A stretch of 64,000 nucleotides of DNA from Neorhodopirellula pilleata (lineage in GTDB: Bacteria; Planctomycetota; Planctomycetia; Pirellulales; Pirellulaceae), in the NCBI RefSeq assembly GCF_007859915.1, contig NZ_SJPM01000002.1:685919-749918 (forward strand), written 5' to 3'. This document shows, one piece after another, positions 1 to 8,952 of this stretch; positions within the stretch are counted from its first letter, which is position 1; each line of letters opens with the position of its first letter. The notes under the pieces are model-generated. The model searched no databases. It worked only from the letters and a program-made list of their open reading frames with translations, and was not told the DNA's origin. Position numbers and translations under genes: made by a program.

Positions 1-409
1 GTCAGGCTCAGCCAAACACATCGGCAGAGGGATCATTTTTAGGGTTCGTCCTAGCCAACTAAAGGCAAGTGCAGTAGCACGCCGAGGCTAGTCCGATTCT
101 CCCAGCGGCTCCATTTTGCCGCCGACTGGCTGTAGCCGAATTGAACCGGTAGGGGGTCTCGATGGAGACAACCTGCCGGTTTTTTTTTGCGATGTGGGTT
201 TCTATTCGCTATGTCGCATGAAGCCCAATCGAATGCGGCTTGCTCCTTAATTAAGCGTCCATGTCGCTTTGTTGGGCTCGCCCGCATCTTCGAAAGGCAA
301 CCCCGCCTAACGGCACATCCGCACCTGACATTGTTCACGTACCGAATACAAGCCCGGGCTTGTATGCGCGTCGGGCTGGGATGCGCGTCAGCCAGGGATG
401 TACGTCGTT
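1..409. other. non-coding stretch with a 20-bp palindrome
   Basis: I find no convincing gene here. Short open frames exist on both strands, but they are rich in Arg/Cys and look like read-through of intergenic DNA. The clearest structure is a perfect 20-bp palindrome at 346-365 (ATACAAGCCCGGGCTTGTAT). A run of nine or ten T lies near 180-189. Confidence 0.5.
346..365. repeat. perfect 20-bp palindrome
   Basis: ATACAAGCCCGGGCTTGTAT equals its own reverse complement. It lies about 45 bp beyond the stop of the minus-strand small gene ending at 410. It has no T-tract, so it does not look like a classical terminator. It could be an intergenic palindromic repeat or a protein-binding site. Confidence 0.5.
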
Positions 410-664
410 CTATTCGACCAGCGCGTACAGTCCGCCGGTTTCTCGCCGAAGCTTGCCTTGCTCGGCCAAGTATCGCCACATCGCCGGCGGATACTGATCC
501 GGTGGACGGATCGCCGCGATCGATGACCGCGAGCCTGACGACATCGGACCGTAACCCAAACTCGATTCGTCGTCCAATCGCATCAGCTTGATCCGCTTGC
601 GAAACGCCTTCATCGCCATCTGCAATTCTTCTTTGCTGAAGGGCGGCTCAGAAGCCTCAGTCAT
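410..664 (-). CDS. conserved hypothetical protein, 84 aa
   Basis: I cannot assign a function. The protein is small, charged and soluble, with no signal peptide or membrane segment. Its first half is a helical Lys/Arg-rich stretch (KEELQMAMKAFRKRIKLMRL) and its second half is compact with many Pro and aromatic residues (RPPDQYPPAMWRYLAEQGKL). Codon use resembles that of neighbouring real genes. I chose the ATG at 664 because the 12 residues available from an upstream ATG at 700 add nothing conserved-looking. It is divergent from the RNase H-fold gene, with about 200 bp between them for promoters. From memory, similar short proteins occur in Pirellulaceae; this is not checked. Confidence 0.6.
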   Translation of the reverse strand: MTEASEPPFSKEELQMAMKAFRKRIKLMRLDDESSLGYGPMSSGSRSSIAAIRPPDQYPPAMWRYLAEQGKLRRETGGLYALVE

Positions 665-869
665 TCCAGTATCTCCGTTGGGTGAAAAGAGCGCGTTCAA
701 AAGAAGTCAGTCGCGCCGCTTGTGCCGATTGTAGCTACCCCTGTTGATCGACGTTGGCTTTTTTGGTCAGGCAGACTTTTCTGTAGAGGCGATCTGGACC
801 GAAACCATCTTTGTGAGGCAACCGGATATCGCCTCGCTCACCGCGGAGGGACCCGCGTCAGCTTTCTCG

Positions 870-1670
870 ATGAACCCAAGAAAAACTGCCGCCATGAACC
901 CCATTGATGAGATCGACCGACACCTCCGACAAGCTGAAGACGCGATTTCTCGAGCGATCGAAGGGGAGGATCACCGCCCGACTCAGGCATCGAGTGCTGG
1001 TCCCGCGCCGTTGGCATCATTGTTGCTTGTCGTGTCTGCCCAAAGCACTACGCTGGACGACGGTCGCTGGCAATTTGCGATCGAAACTGCTCAAGGAGTT
1101 CCCGTTTTGGAAGCCGACGACCATGAACCGGGCGATCTGAACCGACTGACACTATTGGCGGCCGTCCGAGGCCTCGAGGCGATCGACGGTTCAGCAAGCG
1201 TGACGTTGTTGTCCCATAACCGCTACCTGATTCGCTCGCTGACCGATTCATTACCGAGATGGCGGCGCAGCGATTTTGTGTGGGACCACTTTGGTCGCCG
1301 CGTCGAAGTCCAACATGCCGATCTGTGGCGGAGGATCGATCACGCGTTGGGGATCCACGAGGTCCAAGCGTGTCTGTTGACCGCTCGCATGGTCAGCCGC
1401 CCCAATGGTGACAGCACCCAATGGATTCGAACCGACCCGGCCGATTCGGTCCCCGCCCCGGCGGGCCTGTCACGCGCCACGGCTGAGAGTCCGGCTGCCG
1501 CCCCCCTGGGCGATTCCGAAAGCCGGATCTCATTCACTCACCGCAAACAAAATGTGCCCGCTCCGCACCTCAGCGGCACCAATCGATTGCGTGATTGGGT
1601 CTTGCGGTCGGCCGTCGACACGAGCCACCGCGCCCAACAAATCGCGATGCTCGATCAACGCTTGAAGTAA
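870..1670 (+). CDS. RNase H-fold protein, probably catalytically inactive
   Basis: The central part aligns by eye with RNase HI of E. coli. NRLTLLAAVRGLEAI corresponds to the NNRMELMAAIVALEAL helix, VTLLSHNRYLIRSL to the strand with the TDSQYV motif, and ADLWRRIDHALGIHEVQ to the VDLWQRLDAALGQHQIK region. All catalytic positions differ. The first Asp lies in a VVSAQS context, Glu48 is Thr, Asp70 is His/Asn, and the GH of the flexible loop is absent. The fold is recognisable but the two-metal centre is not, so a binding or structural role is more likely than RNA cleavage. The C-terminal third is low complexity (Pro/Ala/Ser). ATG starts are possible at 870 and 894; the frame is open further upstream to 744. 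Confidence 0.6.
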   Translation: MNPRKTAAMNPIDEIDRHLRQAEDAISRAIEGEDHRPTQASSAGPAPLASLLLVVSAQSTTLDDGRWQFAIETAQGVPVLEADDHEPGDLNRLTLLAAVRGLEAIDGSASVTLLSHNRYLIRSLTDSLPRWRRSDFVWDHFGRRVEVQHADLWRRIDHALGIHEVQACLLTARMVSRPNGDSTQWIRTDPADSVPAPAGLSRATAESPAAAPLGDSESRISFTHRKQNVPAPHLSGTNRLRDWVLRSAVDTSHRAQQIAMLDQRLK

Positions 1671-1714
1671 CTCCAACGCACGACCAACCAACGTTTCCAC
1701 GACGCGCCCACTCG

Positions 1715-1751
1715 CTCAACACCGCCCGCTCAACACCGCCCGCTCAACATC
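1715..1751 (+). repeat. 14-bp tandem repeat upstream of glgB
   Basis: CTCAACACCGCCCG occurs twice in tandem and is followed by a partial third copy (CTCAACATCG), just before the glgB start at 1773. It occupies the position where a ribosome binding site would be expected. No Shine-Dalgarno sequence is visible there. Confidence 0.5.
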
Positions 1752-1772
1752 GAACGTCCAATCGAACCCACC

Positions 1773-3977
1773 ATGAACACCACGCTTTCGCTCTCCAGCC
1801 TCCAGTCGCTCATTGATGGTAACATGTCTGACCCCGGTAGTTTGTTGGGACCTCACCCGATCAACTATCGTGGTACTCAGGCGACCGCGATCCGCGTCTT
1901 TCAACCCAACGCACAATCGATGTGGGTGATCGATTCGGCCAACGGCGTGAAACGGCCGATGCGACGCGTTCACCCTGAAGGCATTTTTGAAGCCATCTGC
2001 GACGAATCCACCAAGAATCACTACAAAGTTGAAATGATTGACAAAAAAGGCGAAACGACTCAATCGACCGACCCCTATGCCGTCCCCAGCATGTTCACCG
2101 ACTTTGATCGGTACTTGCTCGGTGAAGGTCGGCACCACAACATGTACGAGCGGCTCGGGGCCCAGCTTCGCACCGTCGACGGTGTCGCCGGCGTCAACTT
2201 CGCCGTTTGGGCACCCAATGCCAAGTCCGTCCAAGCGGTGGGCGACTTCAACGGCTGGGACGGCCGGCAGAACGCCGCGTCGGTAATGCCCAGCCTGGGC
2301 ATTTGGGAAGTCTTTGTCCCCCACGCGAAACCGGGGCAGAAGTATAAGTTTCGCATCCAGTCCCAGTCCGGGCGATGGATGGACAAGTGCGATCCGCTGG
2401 CGTTCGCCTCCGAGTTGCCGCCTCTTACGGCCAACATTATCTCGGACATCAATACTTATGCGTGGAGCGACGGCGACTGGATGCAACAACGCGCCGAGTT
2501 CGACGCGATGCACCGACCGATGAACGTCTATGAAGTCCATTTGGGTAGTTGGCAGAAAGGCCCCGGTCGCACGCACGGTTGGCTGAACTATCGCGACTTG
2601 GCGACGCGATTGGTGGACTACTGCCACCGGATGAACTTCACCCACATCGAATTGATGCCGATCAGCGAACACCCCTTCACGGGTTCGTGGGGTTATCAAA
2701 GCGTTGGCTATTTCGCACCGACGAGTCGGCATGGCAGCCCCGAGGACTTCATGTTCTTCGTCGACCACATGCACCAAAACGGCATCGGCGTGTTGATCGA
2801 CTGGGTGCCCGCACACTTCCCCAAAGATGATCACGGGCTGCGGCAGTTTGACGGCTCGGCGTTGTACGAGCACGCCGATCCGCGTCAAGGCGAACACCCG
2901 GACTGGGGCACGATGATCTTCAACTTCGGACGCAACGAAGTGAAGAACTTCCTGATCGCCAACGCGTTGTTCTGGCTCGATAAATATCACATCGACGGAC
3001 TCCGCGTGGACGCCGTCGCATCAATGCTCTACCTCGACTACAGCCGCGAGGATGGCCAGTGGGTGCCGAACCGTTACGGCGGTCGCGAGAACCTCGAGGC
3101 GATCGACTTCCTGCGTGAGTTCAACATCGCCGTTCACGAAAATCACCCCGGCGTCGTCACGGCCGCCGAAGAGTCCACCGCATGGCCGGGCGTTTCACGC
3201 CCGACCTACGACGGCGGCCTTGGTTTCACCTACAAGTGGAACATGGGGTGGATGAACGACACGTTGCGCTACATGCGAAACGAACCGATCCATCGCCAAT
3301 ATCATCAGAACGAGCTGACGTTCAGTCTGATCTACGCCTTCACTGAAAACTTCATGCTGCCGCTATCGCACGACGAAGTGGTTCATGGCAAAGGATCGTT
3401 GATCAGCCAAATGCCGGGCGACATGTGGCAGAAATTCGCGAACCTGCGATTGCTTTACACATACATGTGGACGCACCCGGGCAAGAAGCTGTTGTTCATG
3501 GGCGGTGAATTGGCTCAGTGGAACGAATGGAATGCCGACGACGGACCGACCTGGGAACTACTCGATTTCGCGACGCATCGCGGAGTCCAACAATGTGTTG
3601 CGGACTTGAACAAACTTGTGATCGAAAACCCAGCCCTGCATTATCACGATTTCAGTGGCGAAGGATTTGAGTGGGTTGATTGCCAAAATTCTCAAGACAG
3701 CACGTTGGTGTACCTGCGAAAGGGAAGCGAAGGTCATGCCCCGCTGCTGGTGTGCAGTAACTTCACGCCGGTTCCCCGTGTTGATTATCGAATCGGCGTT
3801 CCTGAAATGGGGTTCTGGAAAGAGGTGTTCAACAGCGATAGCGAGGCCTATGGCGGGTCGAATGTGGGTAACTATCCCGGCCGCGAAACGACCGGAGTGG
3901 CTCACCATGGACGTCCCGACAGTATCCAGGCAACCTTGCCACCGCTTGGGACGACCATCTTCCGCCTCGAGCGGTAG
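1773..3977 (+). CDS. glgB: 1,4-alpha-glucan branching enzyme
   Basis: This enzyme makes alpha-1,6 branches in glycogen in the cytoplasm. At 734 aa it has the normal length for the family. The N-terminal half carries CBM48-type modules ([19 protein letters not shown] near residue 150). The GH13 barrel follows with its catalytic set: Asp413 in [12 protein letters not shown], Glu466 in TAAEEST and the Asp of [12 protein letters not shown] near 534. The 53-residue spacing between the first two matches E. coli GlgB. The C-terminal beta domain ends in GTTIFRLER. No other glycogen gene lies next to it, and no Shine-Dalgarno sequence is visible before the ATG. A long antisense frame across it is a codon-bias shadow. 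Confidence 0.97.
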   Translation: MNTTLSLSSLQSLIDGNMSDPGSLLGPHPINYRGTQATAIRVFQPNAQSMWVIDSANGVKRPMRRVHPEGIFEAICDESTKNHYKVEMIDKKGETTQSTDPYAVPSMFTDFDRYLLGEGRHHNMYERLGAQLRTVDGVAGVNFAVWAPNAKSVQAVGDFNGWDGRQNAASVMPSLGIWEVFVPHAKPGQKYKFRIQSQSGRWMDKCDPLAFASELPPLTANIISDINTYAWSDGDWMQQRAEFDAMHRPMNVYEVHLGSWQKGPGRTHGWLNYRDLATRLVDYCHRMNFTHIELMPISEHPFTGSWGYQSVGYFAPTSRHGSPEDFMFFVDHMHQNGIGVLIDWVPAHFPKDDHGLRQFDGSALYEHADPRQGEHPDWGTMIFNFGRNEVKNFLIANALFWLDKYHIDGLRVDAVASMLYLDYSREDGQWVPNRYGGRENLEAIDFLREFNIAVHENHPGVVTAAEESTAWPGVSRPTYDGGLGFTYKWNMGWMNDTLRYMRNEPIHRQYHQNELTFSLIYAFTENFMLPLSHDEVVHGKGSLISQMPGDMWQKFANLRLLYTYMWTHPGKKLLFMGGELAQWNEWNADDGPTWELLDFATHRGVQQCVADLNKLVIENPALHYHDFSGEGFEWVDCQNSQDSTLVYLRKGSEGHAPLLVCSNFTPVPRVDYRIGVPEMGFWKEVFNSDSEAYGGSNVGNYPGRETTGVAHHGRPDSIQATLPPLGTTIFRLER

Positions 3978-3984
3978 GCTATAG

Positions 3985-4041
3985 GTGGTGGCGACTTTGA
4001 AGTCGCCGTGCACGAATACGGCGACTGAAAGTCGCCGCCAC
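3985..4041. repeat. GGCGACT hairpin doublet, copy 1
   Basis: Two small hairpins of the same family stand in tandem: GGCGACT-TTGA-AGTCGCC at 3990-4007 and GGCGACT-GAA-AGTCGCC at 4020-4036. They are flanked by GTGGT and its complement, so the whole unit can also fold as one long stem. It starts 7 bp after the glgB stop. Related copies are at 17959, 36778 and 49649. Confidence 0.8.
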
Positions 4042-4071
4042 TTGGTGCAAGGGCCATCGACGCGGTATGAT
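4042..4071 (+). promoter_or_regulatory. possible sigma-70 type promoter
   Basis: TTGGTG at 4042-4047 and TATGAT at 4066-4071 are separated by 18 bp and lie upstream of the DUF151 gene at 4157. The leader after it can form a stem (GTGAC at 4075 with GTCAC at 4136, and GAGAAG at 4081 with CTTCTC at 4126). This is weak evidence based on consensus alone. Confidence 0.3.
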
Positions 4072-4156
4072 GATGTGACGGAGAAGCCACGACTCGGATA
4101 AGTCCGGCGGCTGATCCGATTCCCACTTCTCGGCTGTCACCCACGGGCGGAATCTC

Positions 4157-4591
4157 ATGAGCGTTCAAATGCAGCTTGCTCGGATCATCATTTCCGAGCT
4201 GACTGACAACCAAGTCATCTACCTCAAAGAGGTTGATGGTGAACGACAATTCCCCATCATGATCGGAATCTTTGAGGCGACGAACATCGACCGTCGGGTT
4301 AAGCATGACTACGTTCCGCCACGCCCGTTGACGCATGACTTGATCGTGTCGGTCGCCGAGGCACTCGATGCCACGATCGAACAAGTCGTTATCAGCGACC
4401 TGTCCGAGCACACTTATTTTGCCCAACTGCATCTGCGTCGGTCGTCGGGCGAATTGGTGGAGGTCGACGCCCGCCCGAGTGACGCGATCGCTGTCGCGGT
4501 CACCTTCGACCCGCCATTGCCGATTTACGTCGCCGAAGAAGTCTTAAACGACGCCACCGGCCAAGACGCCCCCGACGATGAAACGATCTGA
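4157..4591 (+). CDS. bifunctional nuclease family protein (DUF151/BFN)
   Basis: The 144-aa protein is made almost entirely of one BFN/DUF151 domain. Typical stretches are YLKEVDGERQFPIMIGIFEA near residue 25, PRPLTHDLI near residue 55 and the late motif VDARPSDAIAVAV near residue 105. Plant and algal members have been reported to have DNase and RNase activity; most bacterial members are uncharacterised. It is cytosolic, with no signal peptide. Its last 14 bases overlap the start of panC, so the two are probably cotranscribed and translationally coupled. Nothing else here connects it to pantothenate synthesis. Confidence 0.85.
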   Translation: MSVQMQLARIIISELTDNQVIYLKEVDGERQFPIMIGIFEATNIDRRVKHDYVPPRPLTHDLIVSVAEALDATIEQVVISDLSEHTYFAQLHLRRSSGELVEVDARPSDAIAVAVTFDPPLPIYVAEEVLNDATGQDAPDDETI

Positions 4592-5468
4592 CGGCGATCG
4601 CCCAGTAAAACGGTTTTTAAACACAGTGCAACAGTTTTCAAACATCGATGAGACCCGGCATTGGTGTCTTCAACAGCGTCGCCAGAATCGAACGATCGGA
4701 TTGGTCCCCACCATGGGTGCGTTGCACGAAGGACACCTCGCTTTGATGCGTCGCGCAAAACGCGAATGTGATCTTTGCATCGCGACGATCTTCGTAAACC
4801 CGACGCAGTTCGCCGCCGGCGAGGATCTCACACGCTACCCGCGTCCGCTCCAACGCGATCTCGAATTGCTCGAGCGTGAAAACGTCGATGCGGTTTTCCT
4901 TCCCGACGAATCGATGATGTATCCTTCGGGATTTGGAACTTATGTCAGCCCGCCGCCGGTCGCGTTGCCACTCGAAGGTGAGTCACGACCGGAACACTTT
5001 CGCGGTGTCACGACGGTGGTCATGAAATTATTTCAGATCGCGCAAGCCGATCGGGCGTTCTTTGGCCAAAAAGACTTTCAGCAACTTCGCGTGATCGAGG
5101 ACATGACGCGCGACCTGAATGTGCCGATCGAAATCATCCGCTGTGACATCGTCCGCGAATCGGACGGTTTAGCTATGAGCAGTCGCAACCGCTACCTCAA
5201 CGACGAGCAACGCCAACGGGCCTTGTCACTTTCCCGAGCACTTACGGCAGCTAAGAATTTGAACCAATCAGGCGAACGCGACATCGCGACGATCGAGGCT
5301 GTCATGAAAGCCGAACTCGCCGTTTGCGATCACGTCGACTACGCGGTGGTGGTGAATCGAACGACGTTGTTGCCGCCGACCGATTCGATCACCCGTCCGA
5401 ACGAGTCAATCGCGCTAGTCGCCGCAAGAATCGGAAACACACGTTTGATTGATAACGAATTGCTATGA
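4578..5468 (+). CDS. panC: pantothenate synthetase
   Basis: The enzyme joins pantoate and beta-alanine in an ATP-dependent, cytosolic step of coenzyme A synthesis. The HIGH-like nucleotide motif is in TMGALHEGHLALMRRA (residues about 44-60). The pantoate site region VFFGQKDFQQL and the KMSKS-like SDGLAMSSRNRYL follow at the expected places. The length of 296 aa is typical. The ATG at 4578 overlaps the preceding gene by 14 bp. Its 20-residue leader is not conserved, so a start slightly downstream is possible. The stop overlaps the next start by 4 bp (ATGA at 5465). Confidence 0.95.
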   Translation: MKRSDGDRPVKRFLNTVQQFSNIDETRHWCLQQRRQNRTIGLVPTMGALHEGHLALMRRAKRECDLCIATIFVNPTQFAAGEDLTRYPRPLQRDLELLERENVDAVFLPDESMMYPSGFGTYVSPPPVALPLEGESRPEHFRGVTTVVMKLFQIAQADRAFFGQKDFQQLRVIEDMTRDLNVPIEIIRCDIVRESDGLAMSSRNRYLNDEQRQRALSLSRALTAAKNLNQSGERDIATIEAVMKAELAVCDHVDYAVVVNRTTLLPPTDSITRPNESIALVAARIGNTRLIDNELL

Positions 5469-6064
5469 GTTTACCCAACCGTGGTATGTCCGATGATGAG
5501 CCCCCGAAACTCGGATTGCCCGCTCCTCCACCTCCCCGGTTTTGGGACCGTGTGTATGCGTCGAGTGTGTTCTATCCGACATTGGGTTGGAACGTATTGC
5601 TGGGGCGAATCCTCAAGATTCGAAACTGGTACGACGGCATCGATGAGTTTGTGATCGTCGGGGCGAGACCTTTTCGCCGCGATGTCATGGGATTGTCACA
5701 AATCGGCGTCAAGGCCGTCGTGAATACTTGCGAGGAATACGCCGGCCCGGTCATCGAATACGACCAATATGGGATCGAGCAACTGCACATCCCCACGACT
5801 GACTTCACGCATCCGTCGCTTGAAAATCTTCAAATGGGTGTTCAATTCGTTCAGGAGCATGTCGAGCGACAAGAACTGGTTTATATCCATTGCAAAGCCG
5901 GGCGAGCACGCAGTGCCACGGTCGCATTGTGTTGGTTGATCGCCCATCGAGGAATGACGCCCGAGGAGGCGCAAACGTTACTCTTGCAGAAACGCCCGCA
6001 CGTGAATCCCCGCTTGACCGACCGTCCGGTCGTCCAAGCGTTCCTGCGGTCGCTTAACGAGTGA
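5465..6064 (+). CDS. PTPMT1-like dual-specificity phosphatase, probable phosphatidylglycerophosphate phosphatase
   Basis: The 199-aa protein has the cysteine phosphatase signature HCKAGRARS at residues 142-150, with Cys143 as nucleophile and Arg149. A candidate general acid is Asp113 in TTDFTHPSLE. The N-terminal block LLGRILKIRNWYDGID...VIVGARPF and the GVQFVQEHV segment match the mitochondrial enzyme PTPMT1 better than ordinary bacterial tyrosine phosphatases. PTPMT1 removes phosphate from phosphatidylglycerophosphate on the way to cardiolipin. To my knowledge a Rhodopirellula member with this activity has been characterised. The start overlaps panC by ATGA. The substrate assignment here is by similarity only. 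Confidence 0.85.
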   Translation: MSLPNRGMSDDEPPKLGLPAPPPPRFWDRVYASSVFYPTLGWNVLLGRILKIRNWYDGIDEFVIVGARPFRRDVMGLSQIGVKAVVNTCEEYAGPVIEYDQYGIEQLHIPTTDFTHPSLENLQMGVQFVQEHVERQELVYIHCKAGRARSATVALCWLIAHRGMTPEEAQTLLLQKRPHVNPRLTDRPVVQAFLRSLNE

Positions 6065-6102
6065 CTTTTAATTTGGGACTTGGCTAGTGCTTTGTCTATC
6101 AT

Positions 6103-6154
6103 CGTGGCACGGTGGTCTCCACCGTGATTCTCGACGGAGGACCGTCGAGCCACG
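6103..6154. repeat. cloverleaf-like three-stem palindromic element
   Basis: An outer stem (CGTGGC at 6103-6108 with GCCACG at 6149-6154) encloses two hairpins. These are CACGGTGG-TCT-CCACCGTG (6108-6126) and CTCGACGG-AGGA-CCGTCGAG (6130-6149). It lies between the convergent phosphatase and sulfatase genes, so it may act as a two-way transcription end or be a REP-type mobile repeat. Confidence 0.75.
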
Positions 6155-6189
6155 TTGCTGACACCCTAAAATCAAATGTGTTTGAAGCT

Positions 6190-7728
6190 CTAGATTCCTT
6201 CCCGGTTCACGTGCATCGCGTCGCGATCGTGGCCCGGCGGCGGAGGATCCGACGGGCTGCCCCGTTTCTTCCCGAGTTTGAGCGACTCGCCTGTATCGCG
6301 ATCGAACTTGTCTGGCGTGATCGAATCGGGAACGGAATCCCCGGTTTCGGCTCTCCACGTTTTCATCGCGGCGGTTAGTCGAGTTTGAACCTCGGTGTGC
6401 TCGTTCGAATCGATCAAATTGTTGGTTTGATAGGGATCCGACTTGCGGTCGTAGAGCTCGCGCGCAGGACGTGGTGCGCGGAGCACGTCGGCTTGGGCAT
6501 CGGACAACTTCACGCCTTGGCCGGCGGCGCGACGAAGGTCCTGGTGCGTCGGACTGCGAACCGAATCCGCCGGTCCTTGGGACGCAAGTTCGGGTCGATC
6601 GTTTTCGATATAAAGGTATCGTTGGTCGCGAACGGCTCGACCGAGTGCTTCGTAATCGTGCCAGTTATGTTCGGAGAACGCGAACGGCCGGATCGATGCT
6701 TGTGGATCGTCGTACAACGGAACCATCGAAGGACCTTGGAACGTTTCCGGTCGATCGATCCCGGCCAATTCGGTAATCGTCGGCGCGATGTCGATCACGC
6801 TGACCAGCGAATCTGAACTTGTCCCCGGCTGCGAAATTCGGGGACCGGTTAGAATTAAAAAGGTTTGCATCCCGTCGTCGTTGAGCCGAGTCTTGCCGCG
6901 CGGGAAAGGCCGACCGTTGTCAGCGAGGACAAATAAGTAGGTATTGTCCCAAAGCTTCTCGCTTTTCAAAGCATCGACGACTTCGCCCACGAAGTGATCA
7001 AATCGTGTGACTTCGTTCAAATACGAAGCAAAGTCTTGGCGGGTCTCGGGAGTGTCCATGAAAGCGGGCGGCAGCGTCAGACTTTCGGGGCGGTGCATCG
7101 GTCCATAGGCAGCCTCATCCCATTGTCCGTCGGCGTCCCAAGCCCGGTGCGCGTCGTAGCTGGCCAACCACAGCATGAACGGCTGATCGACCGGGCGGTC
7201 CTTGACGGCATCGACCCAACGGGCATGGCCGCCACCGTTGCGAGTGGTCATTTCGGTGGGCTTGCCGTTGTCGATCCGGTCGAAAGCCGGCGTCGGTGCC
7301 GTTTCACCGTCGGGCACACCCGTCCAAGTCATGTGGTTCTTTCCCGAAAGAGCCGTGAAATAGCCCGCCTTGCGTAGGATTCCGGTAACCGAAGGGAGAT
7401 GGCCGGGGATCGGTTTGTGCAGCTCACACGCCGGCCCGTTGTTGTGTGGATAGCGACCCGTGATGATCGACGCCCGACTGGGACTGCAACTGCTCGCCGT
7501 CAAGAACGCGTTGGTCATCCGCAGGCCTTCGCCGGCCAATGCGTCCAAACGCGGCGTGCGAGCATCCGGGCTCCCGTAGCAACCGATGTCTCGAAAACCG
7601 ACGTCATCAGCGATGATCAGGACGAAATTGGGCCTCGATTCATTGTTACCGTCCGCAGCAGAAACTGGGGAGATTGAGGACAAAACGATCGCCACAGCGA
7701 TCATACAAAAACGGGCGGAAGGGGACAT
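6190..7728 (-). CDS. secreted arylsulfatase family protein
   Basis: This is an alkaline phosphatase-fold sulfatase of 512 aa. The formylglycine signature is CSPSRASIITGRYP with Cys81, which needs maturation by a formylglycine-generating enzyme. The metal-binding Asp pair is in VLIIADDVGFRDIGCYG (residues 41-42), and later motifs (GKNHMTW, LADNGRPFPRGK) are present. I use the ATG at 7728 because it gives a clean signal peptide (CMIAVAIVLSSISPVSAAD). The 48 residues upstream of it, from 7872, do not look like protein. It is divergent from the WYL regulator at 7881, which might control it. The C-terminus is Arg/Asp/Pro rich. The substrate, probably a sulfated polysaccharide, is not predictable here. 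Confidence 0.93.
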   Translation of the reverse strand: MSPSARFCMIAVAIVLSSISPVSAADGNNESRPNFVLIIADDVGFRDIGCYGSPDARTPRLDALAGEGLRMTNAFLTASSCSPSRASIITGRYPHNNGPACELHKPIPGHLPSVTGILRKAGYFTALSGKNHMTWTGVPDGETAPTPAFDRIDNGKPTEMTTRNGGGHARWVDAVKDRPVDQPFMLWLASYDAHRAWDADGQWDEAAYGPMHRPESLTLPPAFMDTPETRQDFASYLNEVTRFDHFVGEVVDALKSEKLWDNTYLFVLADNGRPFPRGKTRLNDDGMQTFLILTGPRISQPGTSSDSLVSVIDIAPTITELAGIDRPETFQGPSMVPLYDDPQASIRPFAFSEHNWHDYEALGRAVRDQRYLYIENDRPELASQGPADSVRSPTHQDLRRAAGQGVKLSDAQADVLRAPRPARELYDRKSDPYQTNNLIDSNEHTEVQTRLTAAMKTWRAETGDSVPDSITPDKFDRDTGESLKLGKKRGSPSDPPPPGHDRDAMHVNREGI

Positions 7729-7880
7729 CGGCGGGAGGGAAATCAAAGAGGAAACAAGCGGGTGGGGAGATTGGACTATAACATGTCGCGGCGCCCGATG
7801 CTGAGAGAAGACCGGTTGGGCAGACTTACCTAAACCCGCTAAGCTAATGCTTCTCGACCGACTCACCCCCAAGGACGGAT

Positions 7881-8945
7881 TTGCCTGTGGCTCGTAACGA
7901 ACAACTCATTCGCCAGCACAAGTTATTGCAGTTGCTGGAGTTTTCCCGGTTCGGCCGGACGATCGAAGAGCTTCGCAGCGATCTGGTCGCCGATCTGGGC
8001 TTGACGACCCTGCACGGACGAACCGTTCGTCGAGATATCGAGGCGCTGCAGGCGGCCGGATACGATATTCAAAATGACATGGTCGAACGCGGCCGAATTT
8101 ACAAGCTCGGGCGCAACCATACCGCTGTCCATGAGATCGCTTTCTCCGCGACCGAACTGATTGCCCTCGCCATCGGCCGCGAACTGCTGACGCCGTTGAT
8201 GGGGACACAGTATTGGCAGGGCATCGAGACGTTCTGGAACAAGGTCCAAGAGGCGATCCCGGAAGGCGTCTACGAGCACTACGAAAGGTATCGCAAAGTG
8301 CTTTACGTGTCCGGCACGCCTTCAAAAACCTACGCGGCCCAAGCGGGAATGCTCAAGACGATCACACGCTGCATCCTCGAACATCGTGTCGTCGAAATTC
8401 AGTACAAGTCGGTGGGGCGGGAAGCGAGCCGACGCCGGATCGAGCCATATGCGTTGGCAGTACACCAAAGCAGTATCTATGTCGTCGCGGCAGCACCCGA
8501 GGTGACCGATGCCTCGGAACGGCTCAGGAATTGGAAACTCGACCGATTTCAACAGGCAACCGTAACGGACGACTATTTCAAACCAGATAAGAAAGTCGAT
8601 TTGAATCGCTTCCTATCCAAGAGCATCGGGATCTTTTCCGGTGAGTCGTCGACGCAGGTGCAGATTCGACTCGGCCCACGATCGGCGTCCTACTTAAAAG
8701 AAGACCCATGGCATCCCGATCAACGTCTCGAACCGATCGAATCAACGTCAGGCGGTCCCAACGAACCGACGGACTTTATCTTAACGGTACCGGCGACTCA
8801 TCCCCGCGAACTACTACCCAAAGTGCTAGCCTTGGGAGCCGATGCGGAGGTGATCTCGCCGCCGGAATACCGTGAAGCGGTTGCCCAAGTCGTCTCGACG
8901 CTGTCATCGAGATACAAGATCGATGAAGCGTCGGACGCGAAGTAA
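7881..8945 (+). CDS. WYL-domain transcriptional regulator
   Basis: The 354-aa protein has an N-terminal winged helix of the HTH_11 type (GRTIEELRSDL...GRTVRRDIEALQAAGYDI, residues 25-60). A WYL ligand-sensing domain follows (ILEHRVVEIQYKS...RRIEPYALAVHQSSIYVVAA, residues about 165-215) and then a WYL C-terminal extension. Such proteins bind DNA as dimers and sense small molecules or nucleic acid. There is no ATG at the front. TTG at 7881 follows AAGGACGG by a short spacer, and GTG at 7887 is the alternative. It stands divergent from the sulfatase, with about 150 bp between the two starts. Confidence 0.88.
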   Translation: MPVARNEQLIRQHKLLQLLEFSRFGRTIEELRSDLVADLGLTTLHGRTVRRDIEALQAAGYDIQNDMVERGRIYKLGRNHTAVHEIAFSATELIALAIGRELLTPLMGTQYWQGIETFWNKVQEAIPEGVYEHYERYRKVLYVSGTPSKTYAAQAGMLKTITRCILEHRVVEIQYKSVGREASRRRIEPYALAVHQSSIYVVAAAPEVTDASERLRNWKLDRFQQATVTDDYFKPDKKVDLNRFLSKSIGIFSGESSTQVQIRLGPRSASYLKEDPWHPDQRLEPIESTSGGPNEPTDFILTVPATHPRELLPKVLALGADAEVISPPEYREAVAQVVSTLSSRYKIDEASDAK

Positions 8946-8952
8946 CAATCCG

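Noticed and set aside
51..479. 142-aa minus-strand frame at the window start
   Set aside because: Arg/Cys-rich, no domain, overlaps the better supported small gene at 410-664 and a palindrome; reads like translated intergenic DNA.
1716..2990. 424-aa frame antisense to glgB
   Set aside because: Lies entirely opposite a gene with intact catalytic motifs; long antisense frames are expected from the codon bias of this genome.
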